From Halodesulfovibrio sp. (GTDB lineage Bacteria; Desulfobacterota; Desulfovibrionia; Desulfovibrionales; Desulfovibrionaceae), in contig QKEJ01000175.1 in the NCBI GenBank assembly GCA_003252375.1, positions 1 to 61,824 of the forward strand: DNA of 61,824 bases, given 5' to 3'. The notes beneath the pieces were generated by a model. The model saw only the letters and a program-made list of their open reading frames with translations. It was not told the DNA's origin and searched no databases. Of the stretch, positions 26,130-34,093 are shown piece after piece; within the stretch, counting starts at the first letter, position 1; each line of letters opens with the position of its first letter. The translations under genes were made by a program, and so were the position numbers.

Positions 26130-27464
26130 GTGTCCCACATTTCCAAGGTTGCCATCATCGGCGGCGGTCTGGCCGGCTGTGAATGCGCCCGCAAGCTCTC
26201 GCAGGCAGGCGTTGCTGTCACTCTTTTCGAAATGAAGCCCCATCGCTTCTCCCCGGCCCATCAGATGGAAGGGCTGGCCGAGCTGGTCTGCTCCAACTCC
26301 TTCCGCTCCGATCAGCCCGAATCGGGCGTCGGCCTGCTCAAGCAGGAAATGCGCGAACTCGGCAGCCTGATCATGGAGGCCGCAGAAGCCACGCGCGTGC
26401 CCGCAGGCAAGGCTCTGGCCGTAAACCGTGAGACCTTCAGCACCTACGTGACCAGAGTCATGGAAGAGGATGCCAACATCACGCTGGTCCGGCAGGAGAT
26501 CCCCTCGCTGGACGCCCCGGAGCTCGCCGGCTTCGATTGCGTTGTCGTGGCCGCCGGCCCCCTTGCCAGCGAGAGCCTGAGCGCCTCCATCGCCGAAGCC
26601 GTGGGTGGCACCCACCTCTATTTTTATGATGCCATCGCCCCCATCGTCAGCGCCGATTCCATCGACATGACCAAGGCGTTCTGGGGCTCCCGGTACATGC
26701 CTGAGGACAAGGACTACCTGAACTGCCCCCTGTCCCGGGACGAGTATTTCGCCTTCCACAGCGCTCTGGTCGGTGGTGAAAAGGCCCCGACCAAGGACTT
26801 TGAAAAGGAAATCCATTTCGAGGGGTGCATGCCCATCGAGGCGCTGGCGGAACGGGGAGAAATGACCTTGGCCTTCGGCCCCTTCAAACCCGTGGGCTTC
26901 ATTGATCCGCGCACGGGGGAACGTCCCTTTGCCATCGTGCAGCTGCGCACCGAGGACCTGAACAAATCCATGTTCAACCTTGTCGGCTGCCAGACCAAGC
27001 TCAAGTACGGCGAGCAGGACCGGATCTTCCGCATGATTCCTGGGCTGGAAAATGCGGAGTTCGTTCGCTACGGCAGCGTGCACCGCAACACGTATGTCAA
27101 TGCCCCGCGCACCCTGGCCGACGACCTGTCGCTGCGTTCGCGCCCCACGGTCTTTCTTGCCGGACAGATCACCGGCGTGGAGGGATACGTGGAATCCGCA
27201 GCCTGCGGGCTGTGGCTCGGCATCCTGCTATCCGCACGCGTCCGGGGCACGGCAGTCACCCTTCCCCCGGTCGAGAGCTGCCTCGGCGCACTCATGACCC
27301 ACCTGCGCACCGAACAAAAGAACTTCCAGCCTTCCAATGTGCAATTCGGCCTGATGCCGGAACTGGGTGTGCGGGCCAAGAAAAAGGACCGCAAAGCCCT
27401 GTACGCCAAACGCGCCCGTGAACGGTTTGCCGAATGGCTCTCTGCCCAGCAGGACGCCCTCTAG
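26130..27464 (+). CDS. trmFO: FAD-dependent tRNA m5U54 methyltransferase, folate type; GTG start
   Basis: The 444-residue protein is TrmFO (formerly Gid), which makes ribothymidine at position 54 of tRNA using methylenetetrahydrofolate and FADH2. The N-terminal VAIIGGGLAGCECARKLSQAG is the dinucleotide-binding motif. Other family blocks are MEGLAELVCSNSFRSD, VPAGKALAVNRETFS, YFYDAIAPIVSADSID, NLVGCQTKLKYGEQ and LAGQITGVEGYVESAA. The start is a GTG at 26130 with AGGAGG 6 bases upstream; readings that begin further upstream at ATG codons overlap non-coding sequence. The catalytic cysteines around the CSNSF and LVGCQTK motifs are present. Confidence 0.94.
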   Translation: MSHISKVAIIGGGLAGCECARKLSQAGVAVTLFEMKPHRFSPAHQMEGLAELVCSNSFRSDQPESGVGLLKQEMRELGSLIMEAAEATRVPAGKALAVNRETFSTYVTRVMEEDANITLVRQEIPSLDAPELAGFDCVVVAAGPLASESLSASIAEAVGGTHLYFYDAIAPIVSADSIDMTKAFWGSRYMPEDKDYLNCPLSRDEYFAFHSALVGGEKAPTKDFEKEIHFEGCMPIEALAERGEMTLAFGPFKPVGFIDPRTGERPFAIVQLRTEDLNKSMFNLVGCQTKLKYGEQDRIFRMIPGLENAEFVRYGSVHRNTYVNAPRTLADDLSLRSRPTVFLAGQITGVEGYVESAACGLWLGILLSARVRGTAVTLPPVESCLGALMTHLRTEQKNFQPSNVQFGLMPELGVRAKKKDRKALYAKRARERFAEWLSAQQDAL

Positions 27465-27465
27465 C

Positions 27466-27492
27466 CCGCTACTGCCCGCTACTGCCCGCTAC
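27466..27492 (+). repeat. Short tandem repeat just after trmFO
   Basis: The 10-base unit CCCGCTACTG occurs twice and then a third time in part, starting directly after the trmFO stop codon. It is probably a slippage product in non-coding sequence; no function is apparent. Confidence 0.75.
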
Positions 27493-27497
27493 GCATG

Positions 27498-27522
27498 AAA
27501 ATGGGGAGGCACATGCCTCCCC
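27498..27522 (-). terminator. Rho-independent terminator of the HD hydrolase gene
   Basis: Arms GGGGAGGC/GCCTCCCC with a four-base loop are followed on the minus strand by ATTTT. The hairpin is 27 bp after the HD-domain gene stop and also lies after trmFO, so it may serve both. Confidence 0.75.
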
Positions 27523-27549
27523 GTATGAACATCCCTGCAGGCGCATCGC

Positions 27550-28173
27550 CTACTTCTTGCCGTTCTTGCGCTCCCACCAGCTGCGGTCCGGACCGATGAA
27601 CCACCAGTCGGTATGATCCGTCTCGGAAATGGTCTGCGCCAGCGCCTTGCCCTGCGGAGTCCGCAGCCGTTCCAGCGCCGACTCCATCCACTTGCCCGCA
27701 TACTTGTTCCCGAGATCAAGCTGCTCCTTCAGATTGAGGATCAGGTCGATCTGGTCGGCGTCGTGCGCCAGCTGCGCCTCGATGGATTGCGAGCCTTCCA
27801 GCTCGTCCCAGAGGCCGAGCAGAGGATCGGAAAGACCGGTTCCCTCTGCCGCATGCTCTAGCGCCGTTCGTGGCTGCGAAGTATTGTAGATGCGGTTCAC
27901 GTAGTTGAAATCACCGATCCGGGCTTCATGAAAGTCGTGGAACAGGCACATCATGGCCGTCCGCTCCGGGCTTGCTTCGGCTTCGCAGGCCAGCACCCAT
28001 CCGATGATTGCCGTGCGGAAGGAATGCTCGGCCACATTCTCCGAGCCCGTTCCCAGAAACTGATACCCGGTTCGCGGGGTCTTGCGCAGCATTCCTGCCT
28101 CGAAAAGAAAATCGGCAAGCCGGGTCATGCGCTCCCTGCCCTGCAGATTCTGCTGCGGATTACATGCTGTCAT
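27550..28173 (-). CDS. HD domain hydrolase (HDDC2/YfbR-like 5'-deoxynucleotidase)
   Basis: The 207-residue protein has the HD-domain residues of the YfbR/HDDC2 group. The first His is in ENVAEHSFRTAII (about residue 49), the HD pair is in CLFHDFHEARIGD (about 81-82), and a later Asp is in LAHDADQIDLIL. The domain follows an N-terminal LADFLFEAGMLRKTPRTGYQFLG helix and turn shared with HDDC2. These metal-dependent enzymes remove phosphate from deoxynucleoside monophosphates. The ATG at 28173 has AGGAG 6 bases upstream; the neighbouring ATG at 28176 is too close to it. The extended reading to 28326 has no support. It may be transcribed from the 309 bp region shared with the Bfd-like gene. Confidence 0.87.
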   Translation of the reverse strand: MTACNPQQNLQGRERMTRLADFLFEAGMLRKTPRTGYQFLGTGSENVAEHSFRTAIIGWVLACEAEASPERTAMMCLFHDFHEARIGDFNYVNRIYNTSQPRTALEHAAEGTGLSDPLLGLWDELEGSQSIEAQLAHDADQIDLILNLKEQLDLGNKYAGKWMESALERLRTPQGKALAQTISETDHTDWWFIGPDRSWWERKNGKK

Positions 28174-28482
28174 CATTATCTCCTGCGTCTTGCACGGCGC
28201 ATCCCACGGGCCACGGCCACCCATCCGGCCCTGACTCGCCATGGCGGCGCACCGCATTGAAGCCTCTGGCTTATCCCCTTTGATACCGTCTGTACAGTGC
28301 TCCTCCCCGGACACCATCCGAGGCACACGATGTCAGTGGTTGCTCTCGGTTTTCCGGAGATGGTAAGTATGTCCATGGTGCCGCCGGTGCGGCATATTGC
28401 CGAATTCGCCGGCACCATGGGCATGGGGATCCTGCATGCGGGATACCTCTGCAAAACCATTTTCTCACCAACGGAGCCCGCC
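28174..28482. promoter_or_regulatory. Divergent regulatory region with a long inverted repeat
   Basis: This 309-base gap separates the divergent HD hydrolase and Bfd-like genes. It holds a large inverted repeat at 28373-28420: arms CCATGGTGCCG and CGGCACCATGG, with a smaller inner hairpin CGGCA/TGCCG. The repeat lies 63 bp before the Bfd-like ATG, within its probable leader. An alternative start at 28330 would place the repeat inside a longer coding sequence, but the encoded residues show no domain. No second gene is visible. Confidence 0.5.
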
Positions 28483-28740
28483 ATGACGAGCCTCCCGCCT
28501 CCCTGCACGGATGACATTCTTGCTGCGCCGGATTCGACCACAGTCTGCCACTGCAACGCCGTCAGCAAGGGAGAGTACCTCGCACTGATGCGGCAGGGTC
28601 ATCTGGAGCTCGACCAGCTCAAACGGCTGACCGCTGCTGACGGCCTGCACTGCGCAACACGGTCCCCACTGGGGCGCTGCTGCACGCCCGAAATCGTCAG
28701 GCTGCTGCGCCACCACAAGGGCATGCTGCCCATGTCCTGA
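28483..28740 (+). CDS. Bfd-like [2Fe-2S] domain protein
   Basis: The 85-residue protein ends in a Bfd-like [2Fe-2S] domain. It shows TVCHCNAVSKGEYLALMRQGHLELDQLKRLTAADGLHCATRSPLGRCCTPEIVRLL, here spanning about residues 21-76. The CxC pair, a downstream Cys and the GRC segment match the four cluster ligands of the BFD fold (CxC, then C-x(n)-C), with one additional Cys. The insertion RSPL between the last ligands is longer than in bacterioferritin-associated ferredoxin. The partner could be a nitrite reductase-like or NAD(P)H-dependent enzyme, but none is adjacent. GGAG lies before the ATG. The product is followed by an exceptionally stable hairpin. Confidence 0.72.
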   Translation: MTSLPPPCTDDILAAPDSTTVCHCNAVSKGEYLALMRQGHLELDQLKRLTAADGLHCATRSPLGRCCTPEIVRLLRHHKGMLPMS

Positions 28741-28746
28741 CCCCAT

Positions 28747-28794
28747 GCATGCACACAGGCCCCGGCGCTTCCGCGCCGGGGCCTGTGTGCATGC
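28747..28794. terminator. 22-bp perfect hairpin between convergent genes
   Basis: Arms of 22 bases (first bases GCATGCACACAGGCCCCGGC) close a TTCC tetraloop. There is no T-tract on either side. It starts 7 bp after the Bfd-like stop and ends 15 bp before the DUF2238 gene's stop, so it probably ends or protects both convergent messages. Confidence 0.75.
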
Positions 28795-28808
28795 AATGGC
28801 CGTCAGTC

Positions 28809-29432
28809 TCACCCGGAAATCACAGTGCGGCTGCCCCAGCGCCCGCCGAAACACCAGAAGAGCAACAGGGAGAAGACCGCGCCCAGCGTATCGGCCAGCA
28901 TGTCCTTCTGGGCATCCCAGATATCTCCCTGGCTGCCCAGAAACTCTATTCCGGCCTCGCCCCCATCCTGCACGGCATACCACCACTCGAGGATCTCGTA
29001 CCCGCAGGCAATGGACATGATGAAAAAGAGCGCGAAAAAGGTCGTCACCACCGGGCCTGCCAGTCGGCGCCTGACAAACAATTCCGCCATGGCGTAGGCA
29101 TAGAACCCCACGGAAAAGTGGCCGATCCTGTCAAAATGGTTCCGTTCCGCACCGAGAAGGTCCGACACCCATCCGAACGGTACGTTGGCAAAGGTGTAGT
29201 GTCCGCCCACGGTATGCCAGAACAGCCACACGGCCATGAGCCCGTACGCCACGTTGGAAAACCGGAACAAGGGGTAGGTGACCGCGAGCAGAAGAAATAC
29301 GAAGGCAACGGGAATGACCTCCGCAATCCACACCTCGCGGGAGACGGGCGCTATGGCAAGCAAACCGAAGAAGAGCGCAAACACACACCCAAGCACCAGC
29401 GGAAAACTCTCGCGAGTTACGGATAAACGCAT
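28809..29432 (-). CDS. DUF2238 inner-membrane protein (YjdF-like)
   Basis: This 207-residue membrane protein has six likely helices and the DUF2238 sequence blocks. Between helices 3 and 4 it reads GHYTFANVPFGWVSDLLGAERNHFDRIGHFSVGF, and later CGYEILEWWYAVQDGGEAG and FLGSQGDIWDAQKDMLADTLGAVFSLLLFW. The conserved His, Asp and Glu in these blocks suggest a metal-binding or catalytic role in the membrane, resembling VanZ-type proteins, but no function is known. I chose the internal ATG at 29432, because the residues encoded upstream overlap the flagellin terminator. Confidence 0.85.
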   Translation of the reverse strand: MRLSVTRESFPLVLGCVFALFFGLLAIAPVSREVWIAEVIPVAFVFLLLAVTYPLFRFSNVAYGLMAVWLFWHTVGGHYTFANVPFGWVSDLLGAERNHFDRIGHFSVGFYAYAMAELFVRRRLAGPVVTTFFALFFIMSIACGYEILEWWYAVQDGGEAGIEFLGSQGDIWDAQKDMLADTLGAVFSLLLFWCFGGRWGSRTVISG

Positions 29433-29524
29433 GCAGACCTGCCTGTTGATAAGTTGTCCCCTACTCTGCCCCATCCGGCTCCGCTTTGTAAACAGCCCGC
29501 CAGCCTGCGTTGGACACCAGACGC

Positions 29525-29550
29525 AAAAGGGGCCGCCTTGCGGCGGCCCC
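29525..29550 (-). terminator. Rho-independent terminator of the flagellin gene
   Basis: Arms GGGGCCGCC/GGCGGCCCC with a four-base loop are followed on the minus strand by four T residues. It lies about 42 bp after the flagellin stop. Confidence 0.85.
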
Positions 29551-29591
29551 AATGATTCGGAGCATGATACTCCCGTTCCCCATGGGCTCTA

Positions 29592-30485
29592 TTAGCCACC
29601 GAGGAGCTGCATGGCCATTCTGGGCAGGCTGTTCGCCTGAGACAGCATGGCCACGGCGGCCTGCGTCAGGATCTGCTGCCTGGTGAATTCCGTCATTTCG
29701 GTGGAGACGTCCACGTCGGAAATACGGGATTCAGCGGCCTGCAGGTTTTCACCCTGGATCTGCAGGTTGGAGATGGTGTTCTCCAGACGGTTCTGCAGGG
29801 CACCGAGGCTGGCGCGGATCTTGTCCTTGGAGATGATCGCGTTTTCGATGCCGACCAGTGCCTGCTGTGCAGCGGACTGGGTAGAGATCGAGTAGCCCTG
29901 GTTGGTTGCAGTGGCCTGGTTGCCAAGGCCCAGTGCGGAAGCGGTGGCGGTGCCGATCTTGATGTAGTAGTAGTCTTCCGCGGAGTCGTTCTTGGTACCG
30001 AAGTGGACCTTCAGCTTGCCGGTGGAAGTCAGACCGCTACCATCATGGGTGGAGTTCGACAGGTTGCCGTTGAGCAGGTGGATGCCGTTGAAGTCCGTGG
30101 AGTTGGCGATACGGGTGATTTCCGAAGCCATGGCCTGATATTCGGAGTCGATCATCAGACGCTGGTCAGAGTTGTACGTACCGGTGGCTGCCTGTTCAGC
30201 CAGTTCCTTCATGCGGATGAGCTTTTCGTCGATAACGCCAAGGGCGCCGTCGGCAGTCTGAATCAGCGAAATGGCATCGTTGGCGTTACGCACACCCTGG
30301 TTAAGAGCGGTGATATCGGAACGCATCAGTTCGCGAATGGCCAGACCAGCAGCGTCATCAGCTGCGGTTCCGACGCGAAGGCCCGAAGACAGGCGGCGTA
30401 CGGAGGTAGAAAGGTTACCGTAGGATGTGCCCAGGTTACGGGCAGCATTCATTGCCATCATGTTATGGTTGATTACCATCGACAT
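29592..30485 (-). CDS. Flagellin
   Basis: The 297-residue protein is a short flagellin. The conserved N-terminal D0/D1 region starts SMVINHNMMAMNAARNLGTSY and includes LSSGLRVGTAADDAAGLAI. The hypervariable middle is small (about residues 135-200, with HFGTKNDSAEDYYYIKIGTATA). The conserved C-terminal D1/D0 helices end SQANSLPRMAMQLLGG. Subunits are exported unfolded by the flagellar secretion system. A strong AGGGAGGAA precedes the ATG. The 373 bp upstream region presumably carries a flagellar promoter, but I found no convincing sigma-28 or sigma-54 site there. In Desulfovibrio, flagellin genes often occur singly at several loci, so this is probably one of several copies. Confidence 0.96.
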   Translation of the reverse strand: MSMVINHNMMAMNAARNLGTSYGNLSTSVRRLSSGLRVGTAADDAAGLAIRELMRSDITALNQGVRNANDAISLIQTADGALGVIDEKLIRMKELAEQAATGTYNSDQRLMIDSEYQAMASEITRIANSTDFNGIHLLNGNLSNSTHDGSGLTSTGKLKVHFGTKNDSAEDYYYIKIGTATASALGLGNQATATNQGYSISTQSAAQQALVGIENAIISKDKIRASLGALQNRLENTISNLQIQGENLQAAESRISDVDVSTEMTEFTRQQILTQAAVAMLSQANSLPRMAMQLLGG

Positions 30486-30858
30486 AATATTCCTCCCTGA
30501 ATATTTGTGTCACCACGGCGGTGGCACTATGCCCGGCCGCTTCCATGCAGCCTTGTCCGCCAATGCTTGCAGTACTGATCGTCACGCCTTCACAGTTCTT
30601 AAGGCTCTCTTGATAATTTTTCATAAAAACATGGGCCCGTAATCATCCGGTATTCCATGTCAAAGCATCTATCGCGTGCTATCACCCCGTAATTTTGTCC
30701 GAATCGCACCATTCACAAAGTTATTGATTGGCATGGTTCTTTCACAGCACGGCTTTCATCTTGCCCCGTGACCATCTATTATATACAAAGCCAGCCCCAG
30801 CATCGTAGCATAAGACCAGCCCCGGTCGGCCCGGAACAGCACCAACCAAGGAGCAACC
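30486..30858. promoter_or_regulatory. 373 bp divergent region between flagellin and panB
   Basis: The region must hold the flagellin promoter (minus strand) and the panB promoter (plus strand). For panB a possible sigma-70 site is TTTCAT (30754-30759) and TATTAT (30777-30782), 17 bases apart, with a poor -35. For flagellin I searched for TAAA-N15-GCCGATAA and TGG-N8-TTGCA and found only imperfect fits, for example a TGGC/CTGCA pair one base too far apart. No open frame or structured RNA is visible. Confidence 0.4.
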
Positions 30859-31707
30859 ATGAGCACGCACAGCCAGACAACCTCCGTCACCTCCCTCGCC
30901 ATCCGCAATGCCAAGGGCAAGCGCAAGCTGACCATGCTGACGGCCTACGACTACTCGTCCGCATCCCTGGTGGATGCCTGCGGCATTGACATGCTGCTCG
31001 TGGGAGATTCTCTGGGCATGGTCATGCTGGGAAGGGAGGACACCATAGGTGTGACCATGGACGAGATGATTCATCACTGCCGGGCGGTCACCCGAGGCGC
31101 CACACGGCCTCTGGTCATCGCGGACATGCCGTTCATGAGCTACGAACCCGGCGTGGAAACGGCCATGACCAATGCGGCCCGACTGTTCCAGGAAGGCAAC
31201 GTGCGGGCCGTGAAGCTTGAAGGGGGCAGTGAAATCGTGCCGCAGGTACGGGCATTGGTGCAGGCGGGTATTCCCGTTGTCGGGCACATAGGACTCACCC
31301 CGCAGCGGGTGGCGACGCTGGGAGGATTCAAGGTGCAGGGCAAGACGGCTGACGCAGCCAGGCGCCTTGAGGCGGATGCCCTTGCCCTGGTCGAGGCAGG
31401 TGTCTTCTGCCTGGTGCTGGAAGCGATCCCTGCGGCCATTGCCGGGCGCATCACCAAATCCATCCCGGTTCCCACCATCGGCATCGGTGCCGGAGGCGAC
31501 TGTGACGGCCAGGTGCTGGTCTTCCACGACCTCCTCGGCCTGTTCGACCGATTTGTCCCCAAGTTCGTCAAACAGTACGCGAACCTCAGGGAGATCGCCG
31601 TCGAGGCCATCAATGCCTACCGAAATGATGTGGAAACCGGCACGTTCCCCGGACCGGAACATACCTTCCGCATGAACGAGGGAGAGGAAGACAAGCTGGA
31701 GGACTAG
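30859..31707 (+). CDS. panB: 3-methyl-2-oxobutanoate hydroxymethyltransferase
   Basis: The 282-residue enzyme makes ketopantoate from 2-ketoisovalerate and methylenetetrahydrofolate, the first step of pantothenate synthesis. Visible blocks are KRKLTMLTAYDYSSASLVDACGID (start of the TIM barrel), LLVGDSLGMVMLG (metal-binding Asp in GDS), RPLVIADMPFMSYEP, VKLEGG and GIPVVGHIGLTPQR. Further on are VEAGVFCLVLEAIP and TIGIGAGGDCDGQVLVFHDLLGL, all as in PanB. An AAGGAG precedes the ATG. Its stop codon overlaps, in a CTAG, the stop of the convergent papain-like gene. panC lies about 800 bp downstream. Confidence 0.96.
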   Translation: MSTHSQTTSVTSLAIRNAKGKRKLTMLTAYDYSSASLVDACGIDMLLVGDSLGMVMLGREDTIGVTMDEMIHHCRAVTRGATRPLVIADMPFMSYEPGVETAMTNAARLFQEGNVRAVKLEGGSEIVPQVRALVQAGIPVVGHIGLTPQRVATLGGFKVQGKTADAARRLEADALALVEAGVFCLVLEAIPAAIAGRITKSIPVPTIGIGAGGDCDGQVLVFHDLLGLFDRFVPKFVKQYANLREIAVEAINAYRNDVETGTFPGPEHTFRMNEGEEDKLED

Positions 31708-32282
31708 CGCCGCTGCAGCAGAAATACCGAGGCGGGATCCACGAGGATGAGATGGGTGCAGTCCACGTCCTCACGGCGGGTGACATACCCGCTCCTGTCC
31801 ACTAGGTGTACCGCCGCATCCTCCCTGCTGGCATCAAAAAGGAACAGGGTATCACCCATGAACCGGTCCACGGTGGTCCAGTGGCTGACCACAGGCTCCC
31901 GGCGCAGGGGCATGAATCGCTGGAACCGGAACACCACACTCCGTTCGGTTCCCGTTACCCCCCCCGCCATCCATCCGGCCATCCTGGCCCAGATTTCTGC
32001 GGGGCTGGCTTCCGGAATCTCTTCCCACGGCCTGGACCACCCCACGGGGAACACATCCGTCCCGTATGTCTCAAGCAGGAACTCCACCACCCATATGTGG
32101 TCCGTTGCGTTGTTGACCAACGCCTCCCACCGGGCAGGCATTTCCTGCGGCAGACGAATCAGCAGTTCGCTGAGTATCCTCTTGGCATGCCATACGGACA
32201 CCCCGTGCAGTTGCTGCAGGGCGTTGAGCACGGCGTACACGGCGCAGAAGACATCCAGTTTTCCCTGATAGTAAGGACGCAT
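31704..32282 (-). CDS. Papain-like cysteine peptidase-fold protein, function unknown
   Basis: This 192-residue cytoplasmic protein is, I think, a papain-fold cysteine hydrolase or pseudo-hydrolase. The N-terminal QGKLDVFCAVYAVLNALQ (residues 6-23) has the oxyanion Gln6 and nucleophile Cys13 with the following helix. A His is at 134 in VVSHWTTVDRF and an Asp at 150 in LFLFDAS, giving a Gln-Cys-His-Asp order. I do not recognise a named family, and the substrate is unknown. The start at 32282 has GGAG upstream; a longer reading to 33392 spans panC and is not real. It sits, antisense, between panB and panC, which is unusual, and ends overlapping the panB stop. Confidence 0.68.
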   Translation of the reverse strand: MRPYYQGKLDVFCAVYAVLNALQQLHGVSVWHAKRILSELLIRLPQEMPARWEALVNNATDHIWVVEFLLETYGTDVFPVGWSRPWEEIPEASPAEIWARMAGWMAGGVTGTERSVVFRFQRFMPLRREPVVSHWTTVDRFMGDTLFLFDASREDAAVHLVDRSGYVTRREDVDCTHLILVDPASVFLLQRR

Positions 32283-32453
32283 GTCGCTCTCCATACCCAC
32301 ACCCATACTGCATTCACCGTTCGTAGCGCAATCATTTAGGAATTTCGTGCCTTGGATGGCAAACTGCGCTACCATGGCCCCATGCGGCATCACGCCTCCG
32401 AAACCGCAGGCAAACATAAACAATTTCAGCATACTAACGGCACTGTTTTTTTC

Positions 32454-32500
32454 TGGACAAAGCAAAGCATGCCGTATATATGCTACACAACCATATACGG
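32454..32500 (+). promoter_or_regulatory. panC promoter with an overlapping inverted repeat
   Basis: TGGACA (32454-32459) and TATATG (32477-32482), 17 bases apart, form a sigma-70-like promoter. An inverted repeat CCGTATAT/ATATACGG (32472-32479 and 32493-32500) covers the -10 and the expected start of transcription. It could be an operator or a 5' leader hairpin. Confidence 0.5.
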
Positions 32501-32510
32501 ATAACTTGAT

Positions 32511-33362
32511 ATGCAGATAATTACCGAACCTTCCGAACTCCAGAATCTGTGCCTCCAATGGCGCATGCAGGGCCTCAAAACGGTACTTGTCCCCACCATG
32601 GGCTTTTTCCATGCCGGGCACGAAAGCCTCATGAAGCACGCCCGCTCCATTGCCGACAAGGTTGTGCTGACGCTCTTCGTCAACCCCACCCAGTTCGGCC
32701 CGGGTGAAGACCTCGAAGCCTATCCGCGTGACCATGAAAAGGATACGGCCACGGCAGCCGCACTCGGCGTGGACGTGCTGTTCCTTCCCGCACCGGGCAC
32801 CATGTACGCGGAAGACCATGCCACATGGGTGGAAGTTCCGGAACTCGCCAAGGGATTGTGCGGCCAGACCCGGCCCACCCACTTCCGCGGTGTCTGCACG
32901 GTGGTGATGAAGCTGTTCATGCTTGTGCAGCCACAGATAGCCGTATTCGGCCAGAAGGACTGGCAGCAGGTGGCCATCCTGCGCCGGATGGTACGCGATC
33001 TGAATGTTCCTGTGCGCATCGAGAGCCGCCCCATTGTCCGCGAGGCGGACGGACTGGCCCTCAGCTCGCGCAACGTCTACCTCTCCCCGCAGGAGCGTGC
33101 GCAGGCCCCGGCCATCCATGCAAGTCTGCAGCTGGCCAAAGCACTCGTCGCCAAGGGAGAGCGGGACATCACCGTGCTTGAGGCCGCCGTGCGGAATCAC
33201 TGGAAGGAACATCTGCCCGCAGGCAAGGAAGACTACCTCGCCTTCGTGCATCCGGATACGCTGGCCCCGCTCAGCCGCGTTGACGATGCGGCTCTCTGCG
33301 CCGTGGCCGTCCGGATGGGCAAGGCCCGACTCATTGACAACATGCAGCTTCTGCCTGCCTAG
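32511..33362 (+). CDS. panC: Pantoate--beta-alanine ligase
   Basis: The 283-residue enzyme joins pantoate and beta-alanine with ATP to make pantothenate. The N-terminal nucleotide-binding block is VPTMGFFHAGHESLM with the HxGH motif, followed by LTLFVNPTQFGPGEDLEAYPRD. KLFMLVQPQIAVFGQKDWQQ and a later SSRNVYLSPQERA (with the KMSKS-like region) are family marks. Length matches PanC. It starts the apparent operon panC, DUF502, metK, with 53 bp to the next gene. The ribosome-binding site is weak (GGATAA), and the leader contains an inverted repeat. Confidence 0.95.
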   Translation: MQIITEPSELQNLCLQWRMQGLKTVLVPTMGFFHAGHESLMKHARSIADKVVLTLFVNPTQFGPGEDLEAYPRDHEKDTATAAALGVDVLFLPAPGTMYAEDHATWVEVPELAKGLCGQTRPTHFRGVCTVVMKLFMLVQPQIAVFGQKDWQQVAILRRMVRDLNVPVRIESRPIVREADGLALSSRNVYLSPQERAQAPAIHASLQLAKALVAKGERDITVLEAAVRNHWKEHLPAGKEDYLAFVHPDTLAPLSRVDDAALCAVAVRMGKARLIDNMQLLPA

Positions 33363-33415
33363 GTGATCGCTGCAACAAGATAGGACAGACAAACGGGAGA
33401 CAGGAGGTCCGGGGC

Positions 33416-34093
33416 ATGTGGCAAGCCATCAAGCGGTTTCTGAGAGCCAACCTGATTGCCGGCATCCTCTTTCTGACCCCTCTGGTGGCCACCTTTCTCA
33501 CCCTGCGGGTGGTCGTGCGGTGGATGGACAAGTCCCTGCTGCTTCTGCCCCCGGAATTCCGGCCGGAAGCCTACCTCCCCTTCAAGATTCCGGGGTTGGG
33601 TATTGTTCTTGTCCTTGTCGTGCTGCTCCTGACCGGACTGCTTGTCCGGAATCTGCTGGGGCGCAAGCTGGTGGAGCTCTGGGATGCCGTTCTGGGACGC
33701 ATTCCGTTTGTCAGCAATTTTTACAAGGCCGTGAAGCAGTTGGTTGAAACCATCTTTCGCGGCTCTGGGCGGGACTTCAAGCGCGTTGTGCTCATTGAAT
33801 ACCCGCGCCACGGACTGTACACGCTGGCTTTTGTTACCGGCGTGGCCATAGGGGAGATCCAGCAGAAGACGGAGAAGAGGGTCCTCAACGTCTTTGTGCC
33901 CACCACTCCCAACCCGACCTCAGGGTTTTATCTGATGGTGCCTGAACAGGACATAATCCCACTAGAAATGGGCGTGGAAGATGCGTTCAAGGTGCTGATA
34001 TCCGGCGGCATCCTCAATCCGGAAGCCGAACGCAACAAGAAGAACACAAAGACAACAAACGCGGAAACCACGCAGGAGGATACCCCGCAATGA
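33416..34093 (+). CDS. DUF502 family membrane protein
   Basis: The 225-residue protein belongs to DUF502, which I recognise from the two N-terminal membrane helices (about 9-33 [22 protein letters not shown] and 57-79 [17 protein letters not shown]). The downstream block [21 protein letters not shown] is a family signature, followed by [21 protein letters not shown]-type sequence and the [21 protein letters not shown] segment. The C-terminal 30 residues are polar, rich in Lys, Asn and Thr. A role in the membrane is likely but not established. It overlaps metK by ATGA at the 3' end, so translation may be coupled. Confidence 0.88.
   Translation: MWQAIKRFLRANLIAGILFLTPLVATFLTLRVVVRWMDKSLLLLPPEFRPEAYLPFKIPGLGIVLVLVVLLLTGLLVRNLLGRKLVELWDAVLGRIPFVSNFYKAVKQLVETIFRGSGRDFKRVVLIEYPRHGLYTLAFVTGVAIGEIQQKTEKRVLNVFVPTTPNPTSGFYLMVPEQDIIPLEMGVEDAFKVLISGGILNPEAERNKKNTKTTNAETTQEDTPQ

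Noticed and set aside
30486-30740. A sigma-54 promoter for flagellin (TGGC and CTGCA on the minus strand)
   Set aside because: The two boxes are one base too far apart and the -24 box is incomplete.
31704-33392. A 562-codon open frame on the minus strand spanning the panC region
   Set aside because: panC on the other strand has strong PanC motifs; only the first 192 codons counted from 32282 have a ribosome-binding site and a protein-like core.
33363-34089. A SAM riboswitch ahead of metK
   Set aside because: metK sits downstream of DUF502 with an ATGA overlap; no riboswitch-like fold precedes it or panC.
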